DNA from: Patiria miniata
Taxonomy: Eukaryota > Echinodermata > Asteroidea > Valvatida > Asterinidae
Direction of reading: 5' to 3'
Assembly: GCF_015706575.1 (NCBI RefSeq)
Contig: NW_024037076.1
Span: 4,870,777 to 4,934,776 of the forward strand
Length of the DNA: 64,000 nt
Each line of letters opens with the position of its first letter. The first letter of the stretch is position 1. The notes under the pieces are model-generated. The model had not been told where the DNA came from, searched no databases, and saw only the letters and a list, made by a program, of their open reading frames with translations. Shown here one piece after another: positions 54,247-64,000 of this stretch. Both the position numbers and the translations under genes were made by a program.

Positions 54247-54284
54247 CTGAGATCGGAAAAACAAACGATGAACGATATAAACTA

Positions 54285-54850
54285 AAATTCATGAATACCT
54301 AAGGCAGTTCACTCATTCCTATTGGACGAGAGCCAGTCGCGTAGGTGGTTTTAAACGGTTTATAAAACACCAACTGATTGGTTATTAAACACTTTTCCGG
54401 TGTCACATGAAATTTTGACACTTTTACCCTTTGGATGAGCTTGGATGAACGATTAGATGAAATGAGATTAGATGAACGTTCACAATCTTCAATTAGGCGT
54501 GCGCAATACTACCAATTACTGCGTATTTCATAGAATTCTAAATTCACACTTTACACCGGCACCGCCGCGTTCTGCGCCATATTGCGCAGTACGCGACACG
54601 CACGCGCCAATCTCCATCTTAGGAGCTTTTTAAAACTACACTCCTATTCACGAGAGGCACATACCATAAACATAGCTGGAGGGGGTGTTAAAAAATGAAG
54701 TAAAATTGTAGAACAAAATCGTTTTAGAAATTTAAATTTTTTGACATGTTATGACTTTTTGACCGAAACGTATTTACGATTGCGAATAAATGCTATTGTG
54801 CTTGGCCGGTATTAAACAACCACGTTTGAAACCGGCTTGGGGCCTGGTCG
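54285..54850 (+). repeat. Dispersed repeat D, copy 2
   Basis: Longer copy of the 26060-26460 repeat, starting 39 bp upstream of exon 1. Includes a GGATGAACGATTAGATGAA-type internal repeat (54435-54482). Confidence 0.8.
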
Positions 54851-54859
54851 CCGATGATG

Positions 54860-55095
54860 TCCCTCTCCGTTGGCTCTAGTGCTTTATACGTCTCAAAACG
54901 GTTCGCAATCTTACCCCTGTTCACTAGGTCATCAGACCTGTTGGACTTGTATGCAGCAGCTAAAGATCAGCGCAACCTGCTTACTACCCCCCACATGTCG
55001 CAATTTATAATCCTGGGTGAAGAGAGGCAAGTGCAGTAAAGTGTCTTGCCCAAGAGCACAAGCACCAAATCCCCATTAGGGTTGGAACCCGACTG
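54860..55095 (-). mobile_element. tRNA-derived SINE with conserved core, copy 2
   Basis: Shares with 15581-15880 (same orientation) the blocks CGTCTCAAA.CG, TTACCCCTGTTCA.TAGGTCAT, AGTAAAGTGTCTTGCC, AGAACACAAGCACCA-like and a GAACCC B-box remnant. More diverged, and lacks the (ATT)n tail. Confidence 0.7.
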
Positions 55096-55690
55096 ACTGA
55101 CTGTTACTTTTGAATAAGACTTGCTTAAGTCTCTCACTGACTTATCGTCATAATGTGAATTAGACTAGTTACCCACCTCACTAACTTTCACTTATGAATA
55201 ATTAGACTGGTTTATACGTATCTCAATGGCTGACTGTTACATGTGAATTAGACTATAAAAACCTATCTCAGTGACTAACTGTCACTTCCAAATTAGACCG
55301 GTAACCTTTCTCACTGACTGACTGTCACTTGTGAATTAGACTGGCTACCCATCTCACTGTCAGACTGTCACTTGTGGATTAGACTGGGTACCTATCTCAC
55401 TGACTGACTGTCACTCCTGAATTAGACTGGATACCTATCTCACTCACCGACTGTCACTTGTGAATTTGACTGTATACCTATCTCACTGACTGACTGTCAC
55501 ATGTGAATTAGACTGGTTACCCATGATCTCACTGATCGACTGTCACTTGTGAAATAGACTGGCTGCCTTCCCATTGACTGACAGTTACTTGTGAATTAGA
55601 CTGGTGTATACCCATCTCACTGACTCAGTGTCACTTGTGAATTAGATTGTACTAGTAGTTATCTGTAATACTGACTGTTACTTGTGCTTA
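55095..55690 (+). repeat. ~43-bp minisatellite
   Basis: About 13 imperfect copies of CACTGACTGACTGTCACTTG + TGAATTAGACTGGATACCTA + TCT. It begins directly where the SINE ends. Confidence 0.9.
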
Positions 55691-57640
55691 CACTAGTTAC
55701 ATATTTTCTCGTTACTACAGCTTATTTTAAGAACTTTGTAGCCATTTAGCTCAACCAAATGGAAGTTTTGTTTGCCAGTATTTATCTCTCTCTCGCTCTA
55801 TCAAAACAAATGCCTGTGACCTAAGCCCGAGTAAACGGTTAAGGCATGGATTGAATCATACGCGATCGGCTCACATGAACTTGACCAGAGGACTTAAAAT
55901 ACCCTAATTGAACCTTTTAAACAGTCGTGCCCTAATACCAGCCAGTTAAGGTCAACACCTCTGGATCAATTTAGGATTGACTAACAGGTGTCATTGTGAT
56001 CTGAATGATTACTATCCTTGATGCAAATAATGGATAACGTGAACGTTGACTACTAATAGTAATACTACTTGACCTCACCATGTCAAGTTCACTTCCTCGA
56101 CGACATTTCACGTGCATTCCTTAACGATGCATCCCACGTACATTTTAAGCTTAGTTTCCATATCGAGGTAAGAAACGCAGAGGGCAACGCAAACAAGACC
56201 TAAACTGGAAACATTTCATCCGCAAATGTCACCGACAACCCAGGCAGACGCAAACTGTCTCGCAGACGATCGGCAAAGTTGGGCCCGGTTCAACTTTGCC
56301 GACGGTTCCGCGCACTGTCTACGCAGTCTGCGTAGTTTGCGTAAGCTTAACGGCGATATGGAAACTGGGCTTTACTCACACGATCACAGACGGCAATTCA
56401 CACCCTACTTTTGACTATAGAAAAAAATTCACAAATTGTGAAGCTAAAAAGTTTAAAGAGTTATGCAGCAGATTCTCACCAAACCAGTTATACCAAAGTT
56501 GTAATTATTTTTCGCTTCCCAGGGGAGATTCAACCAATAACAAAACTCGGTTTCAGGCGAAACACTGTGTTCACGTGGGCTGTGAACCGGTTAAAATGGT
56601 TCCAGGGAGTTGACCTTTGAGTGACGTCACAACTTCGGCAGCCGATGAAACCATCAAAATAGAACGACTCCGTTAGAATACTCATGGATTCTAAACAACC
56701 ACTCAACAACTCAAAAATGGAGACTGCTGAAAATTATAATAGCGCCTATAAGCCTTTTATGAATGTCATAATTTGTTGGTACCTCGAAACAGTCCCGTCA
56801 TGCAACGGTGGCGGTGCAAGCTCCAACAGTATACCGAACACAAGGTTTTACATAAGGGAAAACACGAAGTAGTAACCTACACACGAAGACTTATACTCAA
56901 ATAGAATCATGTGCAGGTCACAGCGAGGCTAAATGCTCATTTGTGAGATGATTAACAGCGGACTTAAATTTAGTGAGAGACTCAAGGCTGACCACGTATT
57001 CTGTCCTGGGTATGAAGGAGAGTTGATGGCGGTGAGTACGTGATATTTAGGAGTCTAACTAATGACTATGTTCAGCCAATGCTGATCGTGTCTTGCGTTG
57101 GAAGGTTTTTTTTCTGCCAGGCAGAATCTCACAAGTTTTATGTAAGGCGAGCTATCTGTCGTATTCCTCCATGGTTCAAGCGCTTCATGGTCCGACAGAG
57201 ACTAGCTGCATTTCTTCTGTTGGTCAGTGGTTGAAGTCTGTTGTGATAACTCTCGCCTAGTTGTTTAGCACTATGTGCAATTGTACATAATAATCCTAGA
57301 TTCGTGACCTTTGACCCCAATTTACTGAACTTCCATACTGGGGCCTTGACGATTGCTTGGAACGGGAAAGTAGCATGTTTTCCAAATAATGACACAAACA
57401 GACTATTAGGTGACCTTTAACCAAATTCTTGCAACACTGTGGGACTTAGGTCAAGGATGCCTATGTATTTTAACGGAATACCTCTTCTGACCGCTAAATG
57501 ACCTTTGACCAATTTTGATGAACACCTTGGTCTTGATCTAGAGATGTATCTTACAAAGCGAGGGTGCAATCATCAATATAATATGGAAGATGAACTTTTT
57601 AACCAATGTTAACCACTTCTTGTCGGGGGAGGGGGTAACG
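55690..57640. other. No gene recognised
   Basis: A CpG-richer patch at 56160-56380 contains GCAGAC/CGTCTGC words. TGACCTTTGACC words recur at 57306 and 57502. Nothing else recognised. Confidence 0.5.
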
Positions 57641-57771
57641 GGGGCCATGTTTCCTCCAAGCAAGCGTCAATTTGTTTTCTTTAATTACTTTTTTTATAGT
57701 AATTAAAACAAAGGAGGAGCGAAGACGACTATATTTAAATCGATGATACTCATTCCCTTTTCCTCTACGGA

Positions 57772-57817
57772 TCTATTGTTATGAATATGTAACCTGTTAC
57801 ATATTCATAACAATAGA
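57772..57817. repeat. Near-perfect 22-bp palindrome
   Basis: TCTATTGTTATGAATATGTA then AC, a 2-base spacer, and the exact complement. Confidence 0.9.
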
Positions 57818-59079
57818 GATAAGAGAAGAAAGAAAAAAGGAGCCCCCTCTAGCGTCAACTGAATCCAGCCCCCTCCCCGGCATTTCGAATCCCCCCACCG
57901 AAAATTTGGTTGTGAATCCGCCCTTGTGTGTTCACATCACGGTACAAGTGTCCCTACATACTATGCGTGGATTTCTATGGCCATATTCGAAGCTTCAGGA
58001 AGCTTTGGTAGACGTGACATTTTGAAGTATCATTGAGAGACATCGAGAACACAGAGACACAGCAGTATATCAGCCGGTTTGGACGAAAACGGCTATACAT
58101 TTCATTTTCCATTTGGCCCCATTTTCAGAAACACTTTTCAAGGCGTGTTGCGAGCTCCAACAGTTTCCTCTTACACGCCTCTGAACGTAACATTATTGTA
58201 CACGTATTTGAATTTCCATACTTCATGCCCTGAATTGCAAGAACTTGCCAGAAAGACCTGGCCGTGATACCGAAATATTCGTGAAGGACACCGGAATACA
58301 TTCATTCCCCTATCACAGCACGTCCCAGCACTGCCCGAGGTTTGAACGCCGCAAAACATGATTTATGCCCACTAATCCAGGTTGGACTCTAGCCAGAACA
58401 CGGCAATGTTTTTTAGAATGAAATCTGGTAGAATCAACAATTACACGGCGACTCGTCGGTTGTTGACTCACGGAGGTTCCTTTCTGCCGTCACGTTCCAA
58501 CTCCAAAAATTGCGAAAATAGATCCACGCTAGAGAACGGCGCGCGTTCGCATAAGTGCTGATATAGTCGGCTATAATGGGCACTGTTGTCTAAACGGCTA
58601 TGGCTAGGCACGCAGCGTCTAACAGCAAAAAAAGACGAAGTTGTAGCCACAAAACCTATTCATCTATACACAGCCACATACACCGTCATCTGCATTCAAA
58701 TGGTGTAACTCGCACAGTAGCATTTCGTACATCTTAAAGAAAAGTAGGAGATTAATTTGCATTTATCCCTAAAGTAACTTAACGAATTATTAAAAAGCTT
58801 AATGGATTAAAGATCTTACTAGTACTAAGCAAAAAAAAAATTAGTTCCGCTTCCGATTACATTGCATTTGAAAATAGGGTAGGTAGGTAGGGATTTTTTG
58901 TGTAGGATCAGATGGAGGCGTCTGCGTGTAGTCAAGGGTAAAGGTATCAATTAATGGTTTTGGGTGATTTTTTTCTTCTTATTTTTTTTCCATAACAAAT
59001 AATTAGGGTAGAGGCTGTCAGAATATAGGTAGGGAAACTGGAAGCAGGACTGTTTTGTTTGTTGGCCTAAACATCTGGT

Positions 59080-59310
59080 AAATGGCTCCGCCTGGCTTGT
59101 CATTTAAGAAAATCAAGAAATGTAGATGATTTCCAACGGTCAGTAAATTAACTGATCGTTGGAAATAAAGACTGCTATTTATTGTTTTTCACTGTATTCT
59201 CGAAAAGTGCAATATCCACCAAGTTGAAACTTCATTCCACAGGTTAGGTTCTGAGCATTCTCCTTTGGATTTTGAGTGGTGTTAGTTTTGGAAACGAACA
59301 ATATGCACAA
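59080..59310. repeat. MITE family A-related subfamily, copy 2
   Basis: Shares CTCGAAAAGTGCAATAT, GTTGAAACTTCAT, GGTTAGGTTCTGAGCATTC and GGATTTTGAGTGGTGTTAG with 44600-45010. It also holds an inverted pair CCAACGGTCAGTAAATTAAC/TGATCGTTGG. Confidence 0.65.
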
Positions 59311-62300
59311 AAAGCAAATGATCGTATATATGCCCTTATATCTGTATGTTGATATCCATAAAACACAGATATTGTGCCCATATAATTGGCAACGGCTCAG
59401 TGACTATTTAGTACTGGCTGTAACTCCAATGGCGCTGCGCCAAAGAAATTCCTACTTGGTCTGTGGTTTTCAGCTAAAATTTGGGCATATTTCAACGCCT
59501 TCCGAACACCGCAGATCACAGCAGAAATCCCTGGGGCTTCATGAAACAGGTTAACTGCATTTTAACGGGATAATATACCCCAAACAGAGATATACGGTAA
59601 ACGGTATATTGAGTTAGCGTATTTTGGAGGAATTTTAAGTGCAGGCATTATTTCTGTAGAACAAACAGGCCTCCCATACAGTCATACAGTATGTGTACCA
59701 AACGAAAACAGAAAAATATTTCACAAACGGAAGTTTCTTTAACAGTTAAATTGGCTTATGACCGAAATTGCAAACCGTATTTCCCATGACACAATAATAT
59801 TTGGAAGTCACTCTCTCAGCGTCACAGTTGGTTCTCGCAAACTAAATCTGAATTTCAGATGTCGTACCCACAAGGGAATGAAAACAGTCGTAAATACTGT
59901 GTGTATTGTATATACATAAAAAAAACTTGAGGGACATGCAAGGACATCATAAGGCGACCACTTGAAGGTCAACGAAATTGTGCGGTAAAAGGAAAACCTT
60001 GAAGACCCCAAAGTACAAGCCACCGAACCTGCAGAAACCACTGGAAAAGAATACCCTAAACTGTTGAATGGACGAGGAGAAAATTGCTTTGCCATTGCAA
60101 AACATCAATAACAGTAACAACGGAGCACTGTACAAATATACAATAGGGTTTTAATAAACATATGCCCTTGTGTACATGTACTGGCCTGAACCATCTTTTC
60201 AAATCGCCAAATCATAACACGATAACAAACTAAGGGACTGGAATTGCGAGAAGAGACAAAAGGCTGTGACGATTTTACGTCAGGGGAACAATACCTATCT
60301 ATTCCTATAATGGTTGTGTACATGGTACAATGTACTTGAGATTGCGGAACCTGCCCTTTGAATCGCTGGAGATTCGGATACGACAAATGAAATGATGAAA
60401 ACGTATATACCATTACATGAGCCCAAAAATAACAAAGTAATCGACCATGTGGTACACCTTCACTTAAAAGAGCATTCGCATTCGTATTATTAAAGGCATG
60501 GACATTCACAATGTCATAATATATGACGGATTCTAATCATTTGATAGCCATTGTACATGCAGAACTGCTTCCGTATGATGTGAATTTAAAAGGTGCCAAA
60601 TGGGAATAGCAGGTGCAACCAGAACCGTCACATCTGCCAAATGAGTCAACTACTATTTTCAATGAAAAGCGTAAACGGGAATCGCATTGCGTTCCTTTTC
60701 ACATCAAAACTTGCCTTAACCAAAATACCCACTATATCGAATTTAGCCCCAAGCGATTATATGTCACTTATCTGATAGAATTTGCTGAGTTTCTTATGAA
60801 TTATGAAGTGTCCTATGAATTATGACGTGTTTAGGCTTATGCTTCTTCTTCTTCTTTCTAGAGGTTTCTCCAACCTTTGGAGCTGTTGTACCTTGAGCTT
60901 TTTAGAGGAATGTTTGGTTTCATTACCAATACCAGAAACTTATAATAATTATGCCCAAGCAGGAACTTCCTCAGCAGAAACTATACAAATCTTAGGTTTT
61001 TTTGCCAGTACCAAACTTATCATACTTAAAATATGTATAAAATAATAAAAATACATTTGGAAATAGGCCTTAACTCGGTTCGGTTCGTCAAAAGGGAGTG
61101 TTATTTCCACGTATTAAAGTAACACCCCCAACTGCAGGATAAAACGTTCACGACATTCCAAAGAGAATTAACCATTTCATTTATCAACTCAAATTTCAAA
61201 ATTCCAAAGTAAATAAGGAGAGTATCAAATACAGATGTAAATGCTGGTTCTCAGACGAGACTACTTAGGACTCCAGCTGCGCCGACTAATTGAACAATTC
61301 CACACCGAACCAGGTAAACTGCACTTTAACGATGACGTCACAATTTGACAGCTTTATCCAAAAGTAAGTGTTATCTGTATCCATTTAATATCTTTGAAGT
61401 TAATGTGCTACATCTTCTCGGCAAACAAAACAACGATGCAAGTTGATACTCTCAGCAAAGGGTGTTTTCGAACACCCTCCCCTGGTCGACTCGGTGTGAA
61501 AGAGGCGGGTTCGTCACGAACGCTCATATGACCTCATGGTAAATGCCAAAGATCAACCTTTCATGTGATTACGGCTTCAATAACGGCTTCGGGTACAGCT
61601 GTCTAGACATTTATTAAACCTACAATAAAAGTTTTGTCTAACTTACACACTTTCACATTCCACGAAAATGACAGTAGTGCTCATCGAACGGCACGGCTAA
61701 CCCGGGCCGACCCGAGAAAGCTGATCGAACGCACCCACTAAATACGGGTCATATCAAAGGTAGCATCAGACTGTACTACGCTTGCCTCTATAATACTTTT
61801 TACTCCCTTTAAAACTTTATAAAAGTAAATTGCGAACAAGGGTAAGGCATGACTTCAGTTGTATTTCAAATGAGTGAAGGCGATCAGTGCAGTTTCATCT
61901 TTAAGTAGGCAAAACAGTTCCATTTCCTTCACTTTCGAGGGAAATCAAACGTTTTGTGTACGTTCATGTTATGGCTGAAAAAGCTAAGGACTCGTCAAGC
62001 AAATACATGAAAATCTGCTTTTCCTTTCACCCATTCTCTAATTTCCAAAACTTAAAGGCGAAAATTCACTCCATCTCACTGAAACATTGGGCAAGCCGGT
62101 AAAGAGTGGGATTCATTTTTGAATAAAGTAGATCGTGTTCACACTCAAGTTTCGGCTGGAACGAATTTTTTTTTCAGAATAATTTAAAATGATTTTTATA
62201 TTACTCTGATCCCTAGCTCAACACTTTGGAATCATATCGATAATGAAAATGTTCCTGTCAGTCACAAAGTCAAAACACTGTTTCCGGTAAAACCACGTCG

Positions 62301-62640
62301 AAGACCCCCCCCCCCCTCCCCGCCCCCCTAGTGATTGAATTTTTTTAAATACTATTTCTGAGATGGAAGGCTCCTAATTACTAACTGCTGCAGCAGGTAC
62401 CAACTTTGTTTCAACCTTCTGGTATCTGGAGGCCAGCTGTTGGCAAACAATTTACCGCCGACGCGATTTCGAAGGTCGTCTACGGACAGGGGACGCGGTA
62501 CAAAGGTAAAGAATAGGTGCCCACGTTGCAAAAAAACAATGAAAAATGCCATCTGGGATAGTGTGATACAAAATAGGCACATTCTGATACACGAAGCAGT
62601 GAGCGCCACTGATCTTTGAATGAAAAGCATATCATTTGCA
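59310..62640. other. No gene recognised
   Basis: AT-rich sequence. Small frames on both strands are not supported by any motif. A C-run lies near 62305-62330. Confidence 0.5.
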
Positions 62641-63340
62641 TATCCCCAAAGTAACCTCCAGATAGTTTTTTTTAAAGAATTGTACTTGGATTAAAGATCG
62701 TATTGGTACTAAACAACCCGTGAAATTATTTGCTGGTTTGCTGTCATTTATAGAAGAAATCAAGAAGTGTAGGTGGTTTCCAACAATCTTTCAATTGACT
62801 GATTATAAGAAATGCAGGGTGAATCTAGTATATGAAAGCCCAATTCATGAGCTTTCTTTCAGTACAAGAATCATTCAAATCACTGATTTACTTTTCAAGT
62901 TACGGAATTTTAAACACAACCACCGTTTTAAGGTTATGTCCACGGATCACCAAAAATGTGTGCGTTCTTTCAGCAAAACGAAAGCAATTCACACACATCC
63001 CTATGTGATTTGTTTTCGTTTTGCTGAAAGAACACTGAACTTTTTTTGCGATCCACGGACAGAACCTTAAAACGGTGGTTGTGTTTGAAATTCCGTAACT
63101 TGAAAAGTACATTAGTGATTTGAATGATTCTTGTACTGAAAGAAAGCTTATGAATTGGGCTTTCATATCCTAGATTTTGAAAATGCTACATGCAGAACTG
63201 CCCTAAAACCATGGTCCCAACATTTGGGTTTCCTCTTTTTTTTTACTCACCCTGAAGCGTGCTTTTGACGAAATTGTTTTTCGTGATCAAAAGGTTGTGC
63301 ATTTTTTTGGTACTGTTTTCTCGAAAAGTGTAATATATGT
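62640..63340. repeat. MITE family A-related subfamily, copy 3, interrupted
   Basis: Left part 62640-62814 and right part 63255-63340 align with 44650-44880. A foldback (62815-63254) is inserted between them. Confidence 0.7.
62815..63254. mobile_element. mariner-like foldback, second family, copy 2
   Basis: Ends CAGGGTGA and TCACCCTG. Long arms share ATGAAAGCCCAATTCAT, TTCAAGTTACGGAATTT and TTTCAGCAAAACGAAA. It is flanked by sequence continuous in the copy at 44600-45010. Confidence 0.85.
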
Positions 63341-64000
63341 ACATAAGAAAGTACATAGTACATGTGTAATAACCTTTTGATCCGAGGGAATACAGTGAGT
63401 ACATAAAGCAGGCGAGGACTGAGTCTGATCATGGAGGAATAAAAACACATGGTCTGATGCAAAACGACTCGAAGCGCCGATGCTCATAGGAATCTGTCTC
63501 AGGACGGAATGTAACTGAACCAGCACACAGGGTCATCAGCAGTTAATCAATGAACATACCGAGTTCAATATCATGTCACAAAGTTGACACGTGATGCCAA
63601 CATGAAAAACAAACTGTGTACGCGCTTGACGCAAAGTCTGCGCCCATGCTTGACCTATGCAATCACCGAACTGTCGACACTTTGGCGCACCTGGCCAAGT
63701 TTTTTATATTAATATTTAATGTTGCTCTTCCCATGGAGTCTTGCGAGCAAACTCCAATGATTACAACCACTAAAAATGACTATGTAATATGACATTTTAC
63801 CAATACCATGTTATTTCAGAAAAGTTTTTTGTGCCATCAAAGTTCCGTTTGAGTACATCAATAGGTGTTAACTCAGACAATTAAATTTGATACCATTACA
63901 GATAATTATTAAAGTGGTTTAAGTGTATCGAATATTTGAGTTGTATACACGATGCATGTCTTTTATTGGCTACAGTACATGTATGTCTACCTATTAAAAA

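Larger units (their letters stand above)
54247..64000. other. Upstream region or first intron; signal-peptide exon not found
   Basis: Exon 1 here needs an upstream exon ending in phase 1. I checked minus-strand frames for a Met, a hydrophobic stretch and a phase-1 GT donor. A leucine-rich frame near 60135-60060 (LLLLLMFCNG) lacks an ATG in front of the hydrophobic part. A frame at 62630-62352 has hydrophobic blocks but no convincing donor. No other gene is recognised. 54247-54284 and 57950-58730 hold no repeat that I can identify. Confidence 0.6.

Noticed and set aside
59947..60135. Leucine-rich minus-strand frame as signal-peptide exon
   Set aside because: It begins at TTG, has no ATG before the hydrophobic run, and I see no good phase-1 donor.
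60105..60509. 134-codon minus-strand open frame
   Set aside because: No motif, no flanking splice logic; plausible by chance over a 64-kb window.
62352..62630. 92-codon minus-strand frame as first exon or gene
   Set aside because: Hydrophobic blocks but no convincing signal-peptide cleavage site or donor, and no known domain.

Overview
This is a eukaryotic window, about 40% G+C by eye, with one recognisable gene and a great deal of repeat-rich intron. The gene lies on the minus strand and encodes a fibrillar procollagen alpha chain of clade B, the group that includes vertebrate COL5A1, COL5A3, COL11A1 and COL11A2. I could place 29 coding exons from 54246 down to 492. All have GT donors and AG acceptors, and all intron phases agree. 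The gene runs off the left edge with the triple helix still open, so the rest of the helix and the C-propeptide lie to the left. The signal-peptide exon was not found; it is either hidden in 54.3-64 kb or outside the window.

Reading 5' to 3' (right to left), four exons (54246 to 37875) encode a thrombospondin N-terminal-like (TSPN) domain with four cysteines. One 189-bp exon (35967-36155) encodes an acidic, Tyr/Ser-rich variable region. Four short exons (35553 to 32042) form the interrupted minor helix. One exon (30929-31033) is a non-collagenous, telopeptide-like linker. Then 18.4 exons (28370 to 492) encode 444 residues of unbroken Gly-X-Y. Helix exon lengths, 36-18-18-18-33-33-33-15-33-18-18-18-18-18-33-15-36-18 codons, agree with my recollection of human COL5A1 position by position, so I believe no helix exon is missing here.

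The introns, 0.36-10.6 kb long, are packed with non-autonomous mobile elements. Examples are hAT-like MITEs with 8-bp target duplications, a Mutator-like foldback with a 9-bp duplication, mariner-like elements with TA, a piggyBac-like element with TTAA, large foldbacks, two tRNA-derived SINE types, three decayed LINE 3' ends, and several minisatellites. At least seven copies of one related MITE group are present.

The species is not certain. A single clade B fibrillar collagen with vertebrate-like exon layout, marine-invertebrate-style MITEs and frequent ACATGTACATGT motifs suggest an invertebrate deuterostome (echinoderm, hemichordate or amphioxus). I lean towards echinoderm or hemichordate with low confidence. 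I saw no second protein-coding gene, no CRISPR array and no functional RNA gene.
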